Assembly (NCBI GenBank): GCA_015680905.1
Contig: CM027382.1
Coordinates: 5,890,001-5,954,000, forward strand
DNA: 64,000 nucleotides
DNA from: Coptis chinensis
Taxonomy: Eukaryota; Streptophyta; Magnoliopsida; Ranunculales; Ranunculaceae
Reading direction: 5' to 3'
Shown here: piece by piece, positions 55,351-64,000 of the stretch
Layout: each line of letters begins with the position of its first letter
Numbering within the stretch: the stretch's first letter is position 1
Position numbers and translations under genes: made by a program
The notes under the pieces: model-generated
Database searches by the model: none
What the model saw: only the letters and a program-made list of their open reading frames with translations
Told to the model about the DNA's origin: nothing

Positions 55351-55430
55351 GAACTACATAGCTCGATATTACAGACCCATAGAATAATTGTTTAAGAATA
55401 ATTGTTTTTGTGAATCATCAACTGAAAAGC

Positions 55431-56189
55431 TTATGAAGCAGGGGTAGAGTCAAACTTTGGTTCACCATCAGTGTTTGCTATTGTACCAGCATCAAGAACT
55501 CGTGCTTCACTCTCAGGAACAGATTGTGTGGTTGGATTAACTAAAACGGTTAAAGGCTGAACATAACACTCACCTAGAACTGGCAGAAAAAGAAGTTGAA
55601 TGGGAGGCATGTCATTGTCGGTGTCTTCCTCAGATGATGAGGAAGCATCAGGCATACGTTCTTCCTGGATAGCTGAGATGCTGGTGTCTAGATCAGGAAA
55701 CAAGATGAAGGGGTTGGTCACTCGCCCTTGAGCATCCAATTGAGAGACATATCCAGTAGCCTTAATAGCCTCATCAAACTTAACTTGCTTGGCAGCCTCG
55801 AATGACTCTTGAGAAACATCAAGCACTCTCAAAGCAAAGAGAACGACATTTTCAGCTGACCTCTTCCTCACCTCCTTCACCACTTGATAATAAAACTCAG
55901 AGGTCTCTGCTAAAAGGTCACCAGTCTTCTTATCAGAGCGAAGACGTTTTTCTTTTACAGCCCTCTCATAGCCTGACATGACCTCATTTGCATGGACAAT
56001 GGCTTGCCCAAGTGTCCTCATCTCAGTGTTCCTTCGGTTGAGTTCCCCTTGAACTTGATCATGTTGTGCTTGCAAGGTAGTGAAGTGGGTGCGCAGTTCC
56101 AAGAACTTCACTTTCCGAACGATAGCATTAGCAGCTCCTTTTTGGGCTTTCTTTAGAGAGCTCCAAAAGTTGGAGATAGTATCTCTCAT
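55431..56189 (-). CDS. Antisense coiled-coil ORF of Tat fossil 3
   Basis: 252 residues open on the strand opposite to gag-pol, downstream of integrase. The first half is a long coiled coil (for example FLELRTHFTTLQAQHDQVQG and LNRRNTEMRTLGQAIVHAN); the second half is acidic (SSSSEEDTDNDMPPIQ). The position and coiled-coil content parallel the 3' part of the antisense gene of Tat element 2 (14017-13457), whose coiled-coil piece also begins at an ATG just after an intron acceptor. A Transposase_28-like part is not seen here, since the window beyond 56200 no longer reads as this element. Function unknown. Confidence 0.6.
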   Translation of the reverse strand: MRDTISNFWSSLKKAQKGAANAIVRKVKFLELRTHFTTLQAQHDQVQGELNRRNTEMRTLGQAIVHANEVMSGYERAVKEKRLRSDKKTGDLLAETSEFYYQVVKEVRKRSAENVVLFALRVLDVSQESFEAAKQVKFDEAIKATGYVSQLDAQGRVTNPFILFPDLDTSISAIQEERMPDASSSSEEDTDNDMPPIQLLFLPVLGECYVQPLTVLVNPTTQSVPESEARVLDAGTIANTDGEPKFDSTPAS

Positions 56190-56200
56190 ATTCTTGAAGC

Positions 56201-56764
56201 CAGTAATCTGTCATTATAGCCTGTTGATGGATCATTATAAATATACCCATGGACTCACTTCTTTATTATCGAATATGATAATGCAGTGTTACAAGATCTT
56301 TCTTGGCTTAGCCTTGAATGGGATGAAGGTCTGCTTTGAAGGTCAGCTTTTCCACATTAACTGTTTTTCCAATCTATAACTGATTTTTATATTATAAACA
56401 AATGGGAGCTCTTTGCTTCATTTATTGTCAAGTGTGGTAGATGATTAAATAACACTGGCTATGCAGGTCCTGGTATTGGTGTGATCACATTTGAATATAC
56501 TTCAGTTTTGTTCCTTGGTGGAACGAATTATCTGATGTGGCCTTTCTATTAAGCCAAAGATGAGAGATGCTTTGCTGTTCTAGAGCAATTGGCCTGATTC
56601 TACTCTAGATACATCAAGTTTGCATTGGTAAGTTTTTTTGTTCAATTGTGAATAAAAGATTTAAGAATTTTCTCTTAAGACCGCTTCTTTGAAGTGGAAG
56701 CTCATCATCCATCGTTCAAGTAGAATTTAGAATAACTGTCTCCCTACATTTATGGTATGTGCAG
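56201..56764. other. No gene recognised
   Basis: AT-rich sequence between the truncated Tat fossil and the Helitron-like 5' end. Some exon-like phrases occur (near 56470-56590), but nothing I can identify. Confidence 0.4.
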
Positions 56765-56935
56765 TCTTCAATAATAGCAGTCCCTTTTCGAGCTCATTGA
56801 GGTTGTCCACGTCAGCAAGGGGATTATGAAAACTTAGGAGAAAAAAACTGTAATCTAAAAAAAAGAATATATAACTACGTGCGATCTCCCAAAGAGAGTC
56901 CTAATCTAAATCATATACTTTAAATAAATGTTTCT
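56765..56935 (+). mobile_element. Helitron-like 5' end E
   Basis: Starts TCTTCAATAATAGCAGTCCC and carries GTCCACGTCAGCAAGGGG and gagaaaaaaactgt. It resembles 16627-16760 over about 140 bp. TC start and the GTCCACGTCAGC block fit plant Helitron 5' ends. The matching 3' end is not found; the element would include the NPGR1-like fragment and might be cut by the LINE at 59195. Confidence 0.45.
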
Positions 56936-58229
56936 TAATCAATCGAATAAACCGTTGCTGCTTCTTGCATTTCCAATTGTGATTGCTCTTCCTGTTTCTG
57001 GATCGGAAGTCCTCAACAAACTGAGTAGCTTCACATAACGATGGATGGCATTATCTCTTTCTAAACCAGTTTCTGAGTTATCTACGCTGGAAACATCCTC
57101 TGCACAAGATTGTTTCAACGCCAATTCCTTACTCCAAGTAACATCAGTACTAATGGACTACTCCTAGAATCGTAGATGTACACCAACAAGTGAACCTAAT
57201 TAAGTAGCAACAAAGCGTTTGAAAGTTGATCTAATCAATCTTCCGAGATATACTGAAGGCTTTTGTTATAACCTTAAGAGTACGTGCTTCCAAACAACAA
57301 TATATTTGACTTTCGTCAGGCACCATATAATATATTTTTGTTGAGTTAATTTTTTTTTTTATTATTAGTTATCAAGTTATTCTTTTTATTGATCCTAAAG
57401 AAACCAAGAATATGTATCTTGCAATTTTATCTTATGGAAACTCATCTCCTCCACAGACCACAATACCCCAAGCGTGTTCTCACCTACTTGCCAAAACATT
57501 ATACAGTCAAACATAGAGCTCTGTGTGGTGTTACCACGTCAGTCAGGTGGTGGACCAGTTATGAGAAATCTACATGGTCTTGGACTCACAAGTAAGGTAA
57601 TGGTGTTGGCTGGGACGACAAACTCTTGGTCTGTGCAATGTGGGTCAGAGTAGTAATCTTCATAGCTGGGGAAACTAAGTGGATCGGAGTGCCGGGTGAT
57701 TTGGGGTTGTATTCGTTGGGTCAAGCATCGATGAGCTGTGGCATAAGATGTTGTCTCTGTTGCAGCCGCCACTAGGTTTTAGCTTGCACCAACAAATAGC
57801 TCCCCTCAAACTCATGTTAGTTCACAATACATACGCCAGCTCGCTCAGATGACTATGGAAGTATCAAGTATAAGGCATACACTATTGTTGGAAGCACTTT
57901 CAGGGACCAAAAAACTATATATATTAATGTGTCTAAGAAACACGTCGATAATCCATTCTAAAAACTTGGCAAATGAACACCACATCTTCTCCTTGAAGGA
58001 GCTGAAATATTTGGATTGTAAAGCTTCCCAAAATAATGAACCTGGCGTGAAATTGTCCCTAAATAACCTTAGTTCATCTTCAGTATATAAGATCAATGGC
58101 AGAGAAAGGGTGGAAATACTGCATGAAGTATAGTACCATAATGTATTAACTCTGGCCTATCTACAGTCCACTTTATGAATTTGTTAGTTCTTTATTTTAG
58201 ACTGCTTATGTTGCATTGATAAAATCTGA
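56936..58229. other. No gene identified; scattered short open frames
   Basis: 56939-57124 on the minus strand (ETGLERDNAIHRYVKLLSLL) and 57849-58133 on the plus strand look exon-like in composition but match nothing I recognise. A T run at 57350-57360. The last part before 58230 ends in an acceptor-like TACCAG and is probably an NPGR1 intron. Confidence 0.35.
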
Positions 58230-59035
58230 CACTACCAGATGCTGCAAAGGAATGCAGAGTTATAATTGACACAGTTGAAGCCGCACTACCCAGTGGTTTG
58301 CCAGAGAGTTTTGTTGAGGACTGCAAGTTGCAGGAGATACATCACAAATCTCTAGAGTTGCTCCCAAGTCTGTGGAAGCAAGCCGGATTTCTTGATAAAG
58401 GTATTGCTGCCTATCGGCGAGCTTTAAGAAAGCCATGGAATCTGGATTCCCAGAAGTTGGCCACCATCCAGAAAGATTTGGCTGGAATTTTGATTCATGG
58501 TGGGGTGGAAGTAAGTTTTCCATCTCAGTTGCGGGTATGGGGACCAACTATCCTTACAAAACATGGAAGAAGCAATCTTATTGTTGTTTATACTGATGAG
58601 GAAGATCACATTTGAGGAAATATGTTGTTATCCTGAAATCATGGACTATCTTACCTTTGCACTCTCTGTATCCGGGCAATTTGAATTTCTAGCTGATCAC
58701 GTTGAGCAGGTCCTTCCAGGGATCTATAACCGAGCTGAGAGGTGGTAATTTCTTTCTCTTTGTTATAGTGCTGCTGGTCAGAATGAAGTTGCCTTGAACC
58801 TTCTACAGAAGGCTTCGGTTAGTTCTTTATTCAAGGCGTGAGCTTCACCTTCCTTCACTTCTACTGGGACCAAAGCTATGTTCTAAAAATCCAAAGCATG
58901 CAACCGAAAGGATAAATTTTACCCACAGAGCAATTGATATCACAGCCCATCGTTACAAACATCTTAAGGGTCAGGCTTATAAATTCCTTGGTCACAGATG
59001 GCATAAATGGAATGGCTCCATTAATCAACGGCTAA
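58230..59035 (+). pseudogene. NPGR1: NPGR1-like (NO POLLEN GERMINATION RELATED 1) gene fragment
   Basis: Matches the middle of NPG-family tetratricopeptide-repeat proteins, which bind calmodulin and act in pollen and other tissues. Seen in order: CRVIIDTVEAALPSGLPESF, KLQEIHHKSLELLPSLWKQA, AAYRRALRKPWNLDSQKLAT, GVEVSFPSQL, then MEEAILLLFILMRKITFEE, PEIMDYLTFALSVSGQFEFL, EQVLPGIYNRAERW, CYSAAGQNEVALNLL, and HLPSLLLGPKLCSKNPKHAT. Phrases such as MDYLTFALSVSGQFE fit NPGR1 better than NPG1 or NPGR2. At least two frameshifts (near 58510-58560 and 58800-58830) and a stop right after RAERW (58747) show it is dead. N- and C-terminal exons are absent, and an intron-like flank precedes it, so it arose from DNA and not from processed mRNA. 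Possibly captured by a Helitron. Confidence 0.8.
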
Positions 59036-59194
59036 ATTAAGGTAGCTATTATATCATTTCGTAGATCACATGAATGATTACATCTTATTTGAACTTATGT
59101 ATAACACAAGCTCATCCAAAGTTGAAGCGTTACTATATCAACCAAAGGTAGACAAGTAAATGAGGATACTTCTTTCTTCCCTCCTTCAGGTAAC
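59036..59194 (+). other. Flank between NPGR1-like fragment and LINE tail
   Basis: Intron-like, with a short NPGR1-like candidate near 59105-59150. It ends at the T run of the minus-strand LINE. Confidence 0.4.
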
Positions 59195-59340
59195 TTTTTT
59201 TTTTAAGTGGAGATTTTATTGATAATGAATAATAACGAATTTTACAAATAATTATGACAAGCGTGCAACAAGCTGCGCCGTAAACCCTTTCTGAATAGCA
59301 AATCCTATCATTCTAAAAACAAACTCGGTAGAACTAGCTG

Positions 59341-59955
59341 TCATAACGTTACTGTCCATAACTTTCTGAAGTCTCTTAAGTAGCTCAACAGACTATTGTT
59401 CCAAAACCCAAAAGTGTCGAAACTGAACGGAATAAAACAATGTCGGTTAGCCTTACAAGCTTCCCCATGCTTCTCCATCTTCCCTGTTGCTGCTCTCTTA
59501 GCAGTTTCTCCCACCTCAAAGTCACCATTCCCCAACCCTACCAACGAAGAGACTCCAGTTACATCAACACATGCATGTTTTCCCTTGGACCAACTGTAAA
59601 TCAAGACATCCGTAGGCCGAAGTGTCGATCTGCCCTCATTCGGATCAGTGAGAAAGTTAACAGGAGCCTCTTTCTTCACTTGTACCCCAGCCCTCCAAAA
59701 TGCATCACACAAAATGTCTCTAACATGATCATGTCGGTATTTAAAACCAAGAAAATGTCTACAATGTGCTGCATGGTCCCCAAAAGCATCTAATCTACTT
59801 TTTTTGCATACAGGGCAAAGACCTCCGTCAAAGTATAGAGGAATCATAAGACATACCTGAGAATGACACGATACTCCACCTGTGATATACGCTGTCCAAG
59901 TCCCTCCATCGGAATAGCAAGTAGAAAATCTTTTGCATGTTCCGACTGCAAGCAT
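59341..59955 (-). pseudogene. C-terminal CCHC finger and restriction-like endonuclease domain
   Basis: The finger reads CPVCKKSRLDAFGDHAAHC (C-x2-C, then two His candidates and a final C). Directly after it come KYRHDHVRDILCDAFWRAG, KKEAPVNFL, RPTDVLIYSWSKGKHACVDV and TGVSSLVG. In R2-type elements a CCHC finger is followed by an RHN/RHD motif, an acidic residue and a PD...DV pair forming a PD-(D/E)XK-type nuclease that nicks the target. The order here is the same, with TD in RPTDV and D in CVDV as candidate active residues. It ends with conserved-looking FIPFSFDTFGFW. Confidence 0.55.
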
Positions 59956-60416
59956 CCAATGACTGCTTTCTGACGAGTAGAGAACTCAAACTCCCTCTCA
60001 AGACTAGCAACAATCTTACCGTAGAAAGCTTCTGCCAAAACTTTTTGTGGTTTTGAGGGGATGGTAGCATTCACAGCCAGAGAATCAAGGTCAAAATTGG
60101 GAAGACAGAGAGCCTTGAATGCAACCGGTAGCATCATCAAGGATCTCACCCATAGGCACGGACCACAACTCCTAAGAATGTGGTTCGGAAGCTCTAAAGT
60201 CTGAAAGCGGGGAGGGCACAAAAGCAAAAAGAGACATCGATAACAATAGATACCTAACCCCCAAGGCGCAATGGGCGTGCCGCTAAATGCCCAAACCAAA
60301 TCACCAAAGCCAGGACCATCAGAAACCATAATGCCCTGCAGAACCATGCGAATGTGCTGATAAAAAGTCTTAGCTGCCTCCCTAAAAAAAAAGTGGTGGA
60401 CAAGAACGAACTGCAA
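59844..60416 (-). pseudogene. Thumb/linker region of the R2/NeSL-like element
   Basis: Carries DGPGFGDLVWAFSGTPIAPW and WGLGIYCYR (the segment in which LINEs usually have a GGLG-type motif), then a helical linker (KVLAEAFYGKIVASLEREFE) and GLGQRISQVEYRVILRY leading to the finger domain. Overlaps the next frame at its end. Confidence 0.55.
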
Positions 60417-60523
60417 AAACCAACTTGGAGAGCCTAGCCCAAGCTCGTAAAAGTGCTAACTCACACTATGGATCCACCAATGCAGCTAAACGGTCTATCG
60501 AAATCATAGCCTTTTCAACACGC

Positions 60524-61660
60524 TTACGAGCAAGACTCATGACAAAAGAAGAATATAGTGCTAACTGCCCCTCCAAGTAACCTGAACCCCTGCTGAGGAC
60601 AAGATAAATCTGAAGGAAAGAGACCAGGAGTGGAACGACGCGGATCCAATGATGGCCAAAATATCTCAGTCTTGGCCACATTAAGAACCAACTCATAAGA
60701 AGGCCCTTCTTCCTGAATGATACGCAGAGCTGCCGCCACTTGTTCAGTATCCCCAACTAAAGTCCCATCATCTAAGTACCAAGCCTGGAGCAATAACAGA
60801 CAACTTGACTGGATCTGTAGAATCAGAGGGTGCAATACCAGTGCGAAGAGAAGGGGACCCAAAGGATCACCTTGCTGAATCGCTGAAGCAGACCATATGT
60901 AATCATCCCCCAAGTATAATCTTGCAGGCTGACAATACAAATACTCGGCCCAAGGGGAAATAGCGGGGCAGCGAATGTGAACCTTTTTCAACATAGTAGT
61001 CCGATCAACCATATTAAAAGCATTATGAAAATCTACTAGCAACATAGAAAAAGATATACTGTCACCGTTAGCATATACTATGTGATTAACAGCATGCAAA
61101 ATCGCCTCTGCTCCACCAAGGACACTGACCCCATACTAAAAATCCTGCAAGTACCCTACCACCTCTTTGGAAACCCCTTTCATTACAATTTTGGAAACAA
61201 GACGTCGCCAAACCATAACCATAGCTATCGGACGAATGTTATTATCCGGCTTAAGAAGTAGTGTGAGCGGAGCACTAGCTATGAATTCTGCTAACGGCTG
61301 CGGACACTGTCCCTGTAACCATAGATTCACCACCGAAGCCAAGGCATCTAACAAGTCAGACGATATAGTTGCTGCAGCACCACTCATGGCATCTAACAAG
61401 TGCTGAGCACGGAAACCATCATGACCACAAGAAGTACCTTTTGGAAACAACTTAATACATGACAATAAGGTGTCTCTCTCTACTAATAAAGGGGGCACAG
61501 CAAAAGGAACAGTTGGTCTCACAGGTGGTTGTCGCATCGGGTGTTTCTCCTTTAATGCATGTACAATCTCTGTAGTATTGGACGCAACCCTTGATGATGA
61601 TAGCACTTGTACCGCTGCAATAAAATGTCCATCGACAACTTTCTGTAAGCATCGACGCAC
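60524..61660 (-). pseudogene. Reverse transcriptase of the R2/NeSL-like element
   Basis: Fingers: FPKGTSCGHDGFRAQHLLDA, ASAPLTLLLKPDNNIRPIAM and VWRRLVSKIVM. Palm: SMLLVDFHNAFNMVDRTTML (motif A), WSASAIQQGDPLGPLLFALV (motif B) and AWYLDDGTLVGDTEQV (motif C, intact YLDD). Then LVLNVAKTEIFWPS and QGFRLLGG. The wording (LDD-GT-GD, PLGPLLFAL) is distinct from the L1-type LINEs elsewhere in the window. A frame change lies between the fingers and the palm, near 61100-61136. Confidence 0.85.
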
Positions 61661-61780
61661 ATTCTGAGTGGGGGCAGATTTCCTGGTTGACTAGATTGAA
61701 AAAGGCTCTATTACAAACTGTAAGAGGCGAAACATCCCACCAGGCTCATTCCATGTCGTCAAAGCATGGAGAATCTGTTT

Positions 61781-62512
61781 CTACTGAAGATTTTTTCGAG
61801 TACCAGAACGGCGTTCCTGACGATTCTGTGGTTGAAAAACTTGCAGAGTATAGCGTGGCAGTAGAAGGAGACAAACCCAATACATAACTGAACCAGGATC
61901 AACCGTAATATCCCAGAGAGGAGATTTAAGTGCACCAGAAAAAGCCAAACGACAAGCACGTGGTATACTTTTCACAGTACGAAAAGGCATACAGAATGCA
62001 CTATCAAGTAATGTCTCATCAAGATGCGAAGCAACACCAAGCGGATTAGGAGTATCACCATCACCCCTGTGTGCCGTGGGTGTAAGATCCGTAGTGTTGG
62101 GCTTAAAGGGTGGCTGCGGTATGCCCACAATGACACATTTGAGTTCTCCACTCTCCATCAAAACAGGTGGTTCTATGGTATCATCTGGGTGACGACACGG
62201 TATACCAAGTGCGTGGATGCAAAGACAAATGCCACAAACCCATTTGTCAACTGACTTTAAGAATTTCTCTAATGACAAATACAAGTCACGATCATCCTTA
62301 ATTTCATCTCGTACCCTTTCGATACTCAACTGGCAATCCAAGTGTTGTTTATCGAAATGTGTGAAAATGTAGGGAACAGTAAACCCATTACCATTCACCC
62401 CATTGGTACAGCCATGACGATCCCAAAAAAGACAATGAACACGTTTTTTAGGGGGTGGGGCAGAGAACCCCGAAGAAGTAACTGAGAGGGTGAGACCTTT
62501 CTTCCCTCTCAT
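61781..62512 (-). pseudogene. N-terminal Cys/His region of the R2/NeSL-like element
   Basis: Starts MRGKKGLTLSVTSSGFSAPP. Two finger-like clusters follow: VHCLFWDRHGCTNG with THFDKQHLDC, and KWVCGICLCIHALGIPCRH. Further on: GVASHLDETLLDSAFCMPFR and IPRACRLAFSGALKS. R2-type elements carry DNA-binding zinc fingers at the N-terminus. The spacing here is not a textbook C2H2 finger, so this is inference. The ATG at 62512 was chosen because the upstream sequence becomes low-complexity. Confidence 0.5.
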
Positions 62513-62812
62513 AATTCCCGTCGACAACTCAACAAAACCCAAAACATACAAATACCAAACCCCAAAACTCGTCAAACAACATACAAAACCCAATACAAAC
62601 AAATCTCAAAACCTGTAAAAAAATCTTAAATCATCCAAAACCAAATGTCGTCGACAGTTTAGCAAATTCCACAACCCATCCAACAACACCCAGAACCCAA
62701 TGCAAACAAATCCCAAAACCCATCAAACAAATCTGAAATCTCTCGTCGACAGTTTAGTAGATTCCAGAACCTATCGAAGAACACCCAAAACCCACGACTT
62801 TTTTTTTTTTTG
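62513..62812 (-). repeat. Leader of the R2/NeSL-like element with internal duplication
   Basis: Low-complexity A/C-rich sequence with repeated aaacccatcaaacaaatc-like phrases and a partial duplication of about 105 bp starting at gtcgacagtttag (62651 and 62755). A T run of about 12 closes it at 62801-62812. Probably the 5' untranslated region. Confidence 0.5.
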
Positions 62813-64000
62813 GTCTGATTTGGTTTGATATGTGAGGACTGAGGTGGTTTAGTGGTAGTAGTGGCAGTCGATATAAGGGGATAATGGGAGGATGATGTCT
62901 ATAAGAGTGCAGTGCTGTTTTTGGGGGTTGGGGAGAAGGTAATTGTGAGAGATGATGGCGGGGAGTGATGATGGTGCTGATGAGATGGTATGCATTGGTG
63001 GTGGTAGTTGATGTTGGTGGGGTGGTGCATAGGTGGTAATAATGATGGTGCTACTGCAATGGTGGTGCAAGAAGGTCGGGGTTTTATTGTTTGAAGGATC
63101 GTAGAAGATGGTGTCAAGGATGGTGGCGGTGGATTGGTGGTCAGTCGGTGTTGGGGGTTGTTGATCCGTGGGAATAATGGTAAGTGATGGTTTTATTTTT
63201 TATTATTATTTTTATTTTTATCTTAGCAGAAACATCATTTGTTAAGTTTGCTTAAGTTGACGTTATCTGATAGTTATATTTTTCCGTCGGAGTGAATATA
63301 TTGGTTTCAGTAGTCACTAATAGTAAATTAAGCATCTATTTGCCTTTTTCACAGAGCACACTCCACATAGTTGTCTTTGATGGTCTTCAAATATTAATCC
63401 ATGAGATGAGTTCCTATGTGTTTTGGGGAAATGAGTATTTGGGACAATCTTGATTAGTTTAGGTACTACGCGTATCTATTTATATCAGAAAACCTCATCT
63501 TTTTGTTCAATCTTCATGGTCGTTAAGATTTTGCTAGCTTACACGACGAACCATTGATCTGATGACCAAAAGAAAAATATGTAGGATCAGTGAGTTGTAG
63601 CTAGGCATATATGGGTTTATCTATTGTGCTCTTTTGCTTGGGACTTAAAGGAAATAGTTTTTCACACTGATGAAGAAGAAAAGCAATTCAACGAATGAAG
63701 AGTACATGAATAAAGAATATAGGAATTTCCAAGGATTCAAAAACTCTTTTGTACGTGTTTGATCTATCAAACAAGAAACTCTTTTGTACGTGTTATCATG
63801 TGATAATGAATATTCCTAATAAATCGGTTTTGTTTATGCAAGCTCGATTTAGTTTCCTAATAAATTGGCATTTTTTTCACAAGAAATTGGTCCCAAGGCC
63901 CAATTTCGATTCAAAACAACTCTAGAGGATAGAGTTTTTTTTATAATCACTCACAAGAACAAATTTCGGGTGAAAATAACCCTGAAAACCAATCATGTGA
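62813..64000. other. No gene recognised; GT-rich then AT-rich
   Basis: 62830-63150 is rich in ggtggt- and gatgatgg-type repeats. The His/Pro-rich open frames on its minus strand follow from this. From 63180 on the sequence is AT-rich without exons. aaactcttttgtacgtgtt occurs twice, near 63739 and 63776, a small direct duplication. Confidence 0.5.

Larger units (their letters stand above)
48103..56200 (+). mobile_element. Ty3/gypsy (Tat group) fossil 3, one LTR, broken
   Basis: Parts in order: 5' LTR, primer-binding site, gag, protease, reverse transcriptase, RNase H, second RNase H, integrase, tandem repeats, polypurine-like tract, antisense coiled-coil ORF. The architecture matches Tat element 2, though the two sequences are well diverged. 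No 3' LTR is seen, so the right end is truncated or lost near 56200 and no age can be taken from LTR comparison. The reading is broken in roughly ten or more places. Confidence 0.88.
59195..62512 (-). mobile_element. Non-LTR element with CCHC finger and restriction-like endonuclease (R2/NeSL-like), broken
   Basis: One long coding region on the minus strand, from an ATG at 62512 to about 59341, then a short 3' end and a T run at 59195-59204 (its poly(A)). Order: N-terminal Cys/His region, reverse transcriptase, thumb, then a CCHC finger followed by a nuclease-like domain. There is no APE endonuclease upstream of the reverse transcriptase and no separate first ORF, unlike plant L1 elements such as LINE 4. 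The frame changes about four to five times, so it is inactive. I found no target duplication. Proteins of this style are, to my recollection, annotated in other flowering plants as reverse-transcriptase-domain proteins. Classification as R2/NeSL-like is inference. Confidence 0.65.

Noticed and set aside
59440-59793. 117-residue plus-strand open frame
   Set aside because: Antisense shadow of the CCHC/nuclease domain of the R2/NeSL-like element.
62849-63117. His/Pro-rich minus-strand open frames
   Set aside because: Low-complexity ggtggt/gatgat repeats; no start context, domain or splice signals.
1-64000. tRNA, rRNA or snRNA genes
   Set aside because: I looked for tRNA-like A/B boxes and conserved rRNA phrases and saw none beyond primer-binding sites; a covariance-model scan would be needed to exclude small RNAs.

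Overview
This window is nuclear DNA of a flowering plant, most likely a eudicot. It has spliced genes with plant-type introns, a four-exon TSR2 homologue, Ty3/gypsy elements of the Tat group, a Tork-like Ty1/copia element, plant L1-type LINEs, Helitron ends and hAT-type MITEs. It is gene-poor and built largely of mobile elements inserted into one another. I see one apparently intact host gene (TSR2, minus strand, 39829-41292) and one decayed host-gene fragment (NPGR1-like, 58230-59035). I cannot name the species.

Layout. 320-3947: a degraded Tat fossil on the minus strand with two tandem arrays. 3948-16626: a Helitron-like element carrying a 55-58 bp minisatellite, split by a Tat element (5594-16563) with both LTRs and a perfect 5-bp target duplication. 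That Tat element carries an antisense spliced gene and a 1.5-kb internal tandem duplication that looks like an assembly artefact. 16627-17935: a second Helitron-like 5' end with an unrecognised exon-like fragment. About 17940-25210: remnants of large LTR elements, with a gag-like region on the minus strand and a long CT microsatellite. 25215-25734: copia scraps. 25735-35585: a three-layer nest in which a LINE is split by a solo LTR (26851-34631, 5-bp duplication CTGAC), and the solo LTR is itself split by a copia element (27356-32819). 35590-38853: two more truncated LINEs, one with a 15-bp target duplication.

38869-41470: the TSR2 gene and its flanks, with a hAT-type MITE about 80 bp upstream of its TATA box. 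42391-42915: an inverted relative of the first Helitron that preserves the uninterrupted version of the site where the Tat element landed. 43461-45490: a LINE with endonuclease and half of its reverse transcriptase. 46171-46903: a MITE with a perfect 8-bp duplication. 48103-56200: a third Tat fossil with one LTR and an antisense coiled-coil ORF. 56765-59194: a Helitron-like 5' end followed by the NPGR1-like fragment. 59195-62512: an unusual single-ORF non-LTR element on the minus strand whose C-terminus looks like a CCHC finger plus a restriction-like endonuclease (R2/NeSL type) instead of the APE-type layout usual in plant LINEs. This is the most unusual coding sequence in the window.

The genes do not form a pathway. 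Most of the window reads as a record of transposition, with TSR2 as the only gene likely to serve the cell. LTR elements are treated here as fossils: all are broken.
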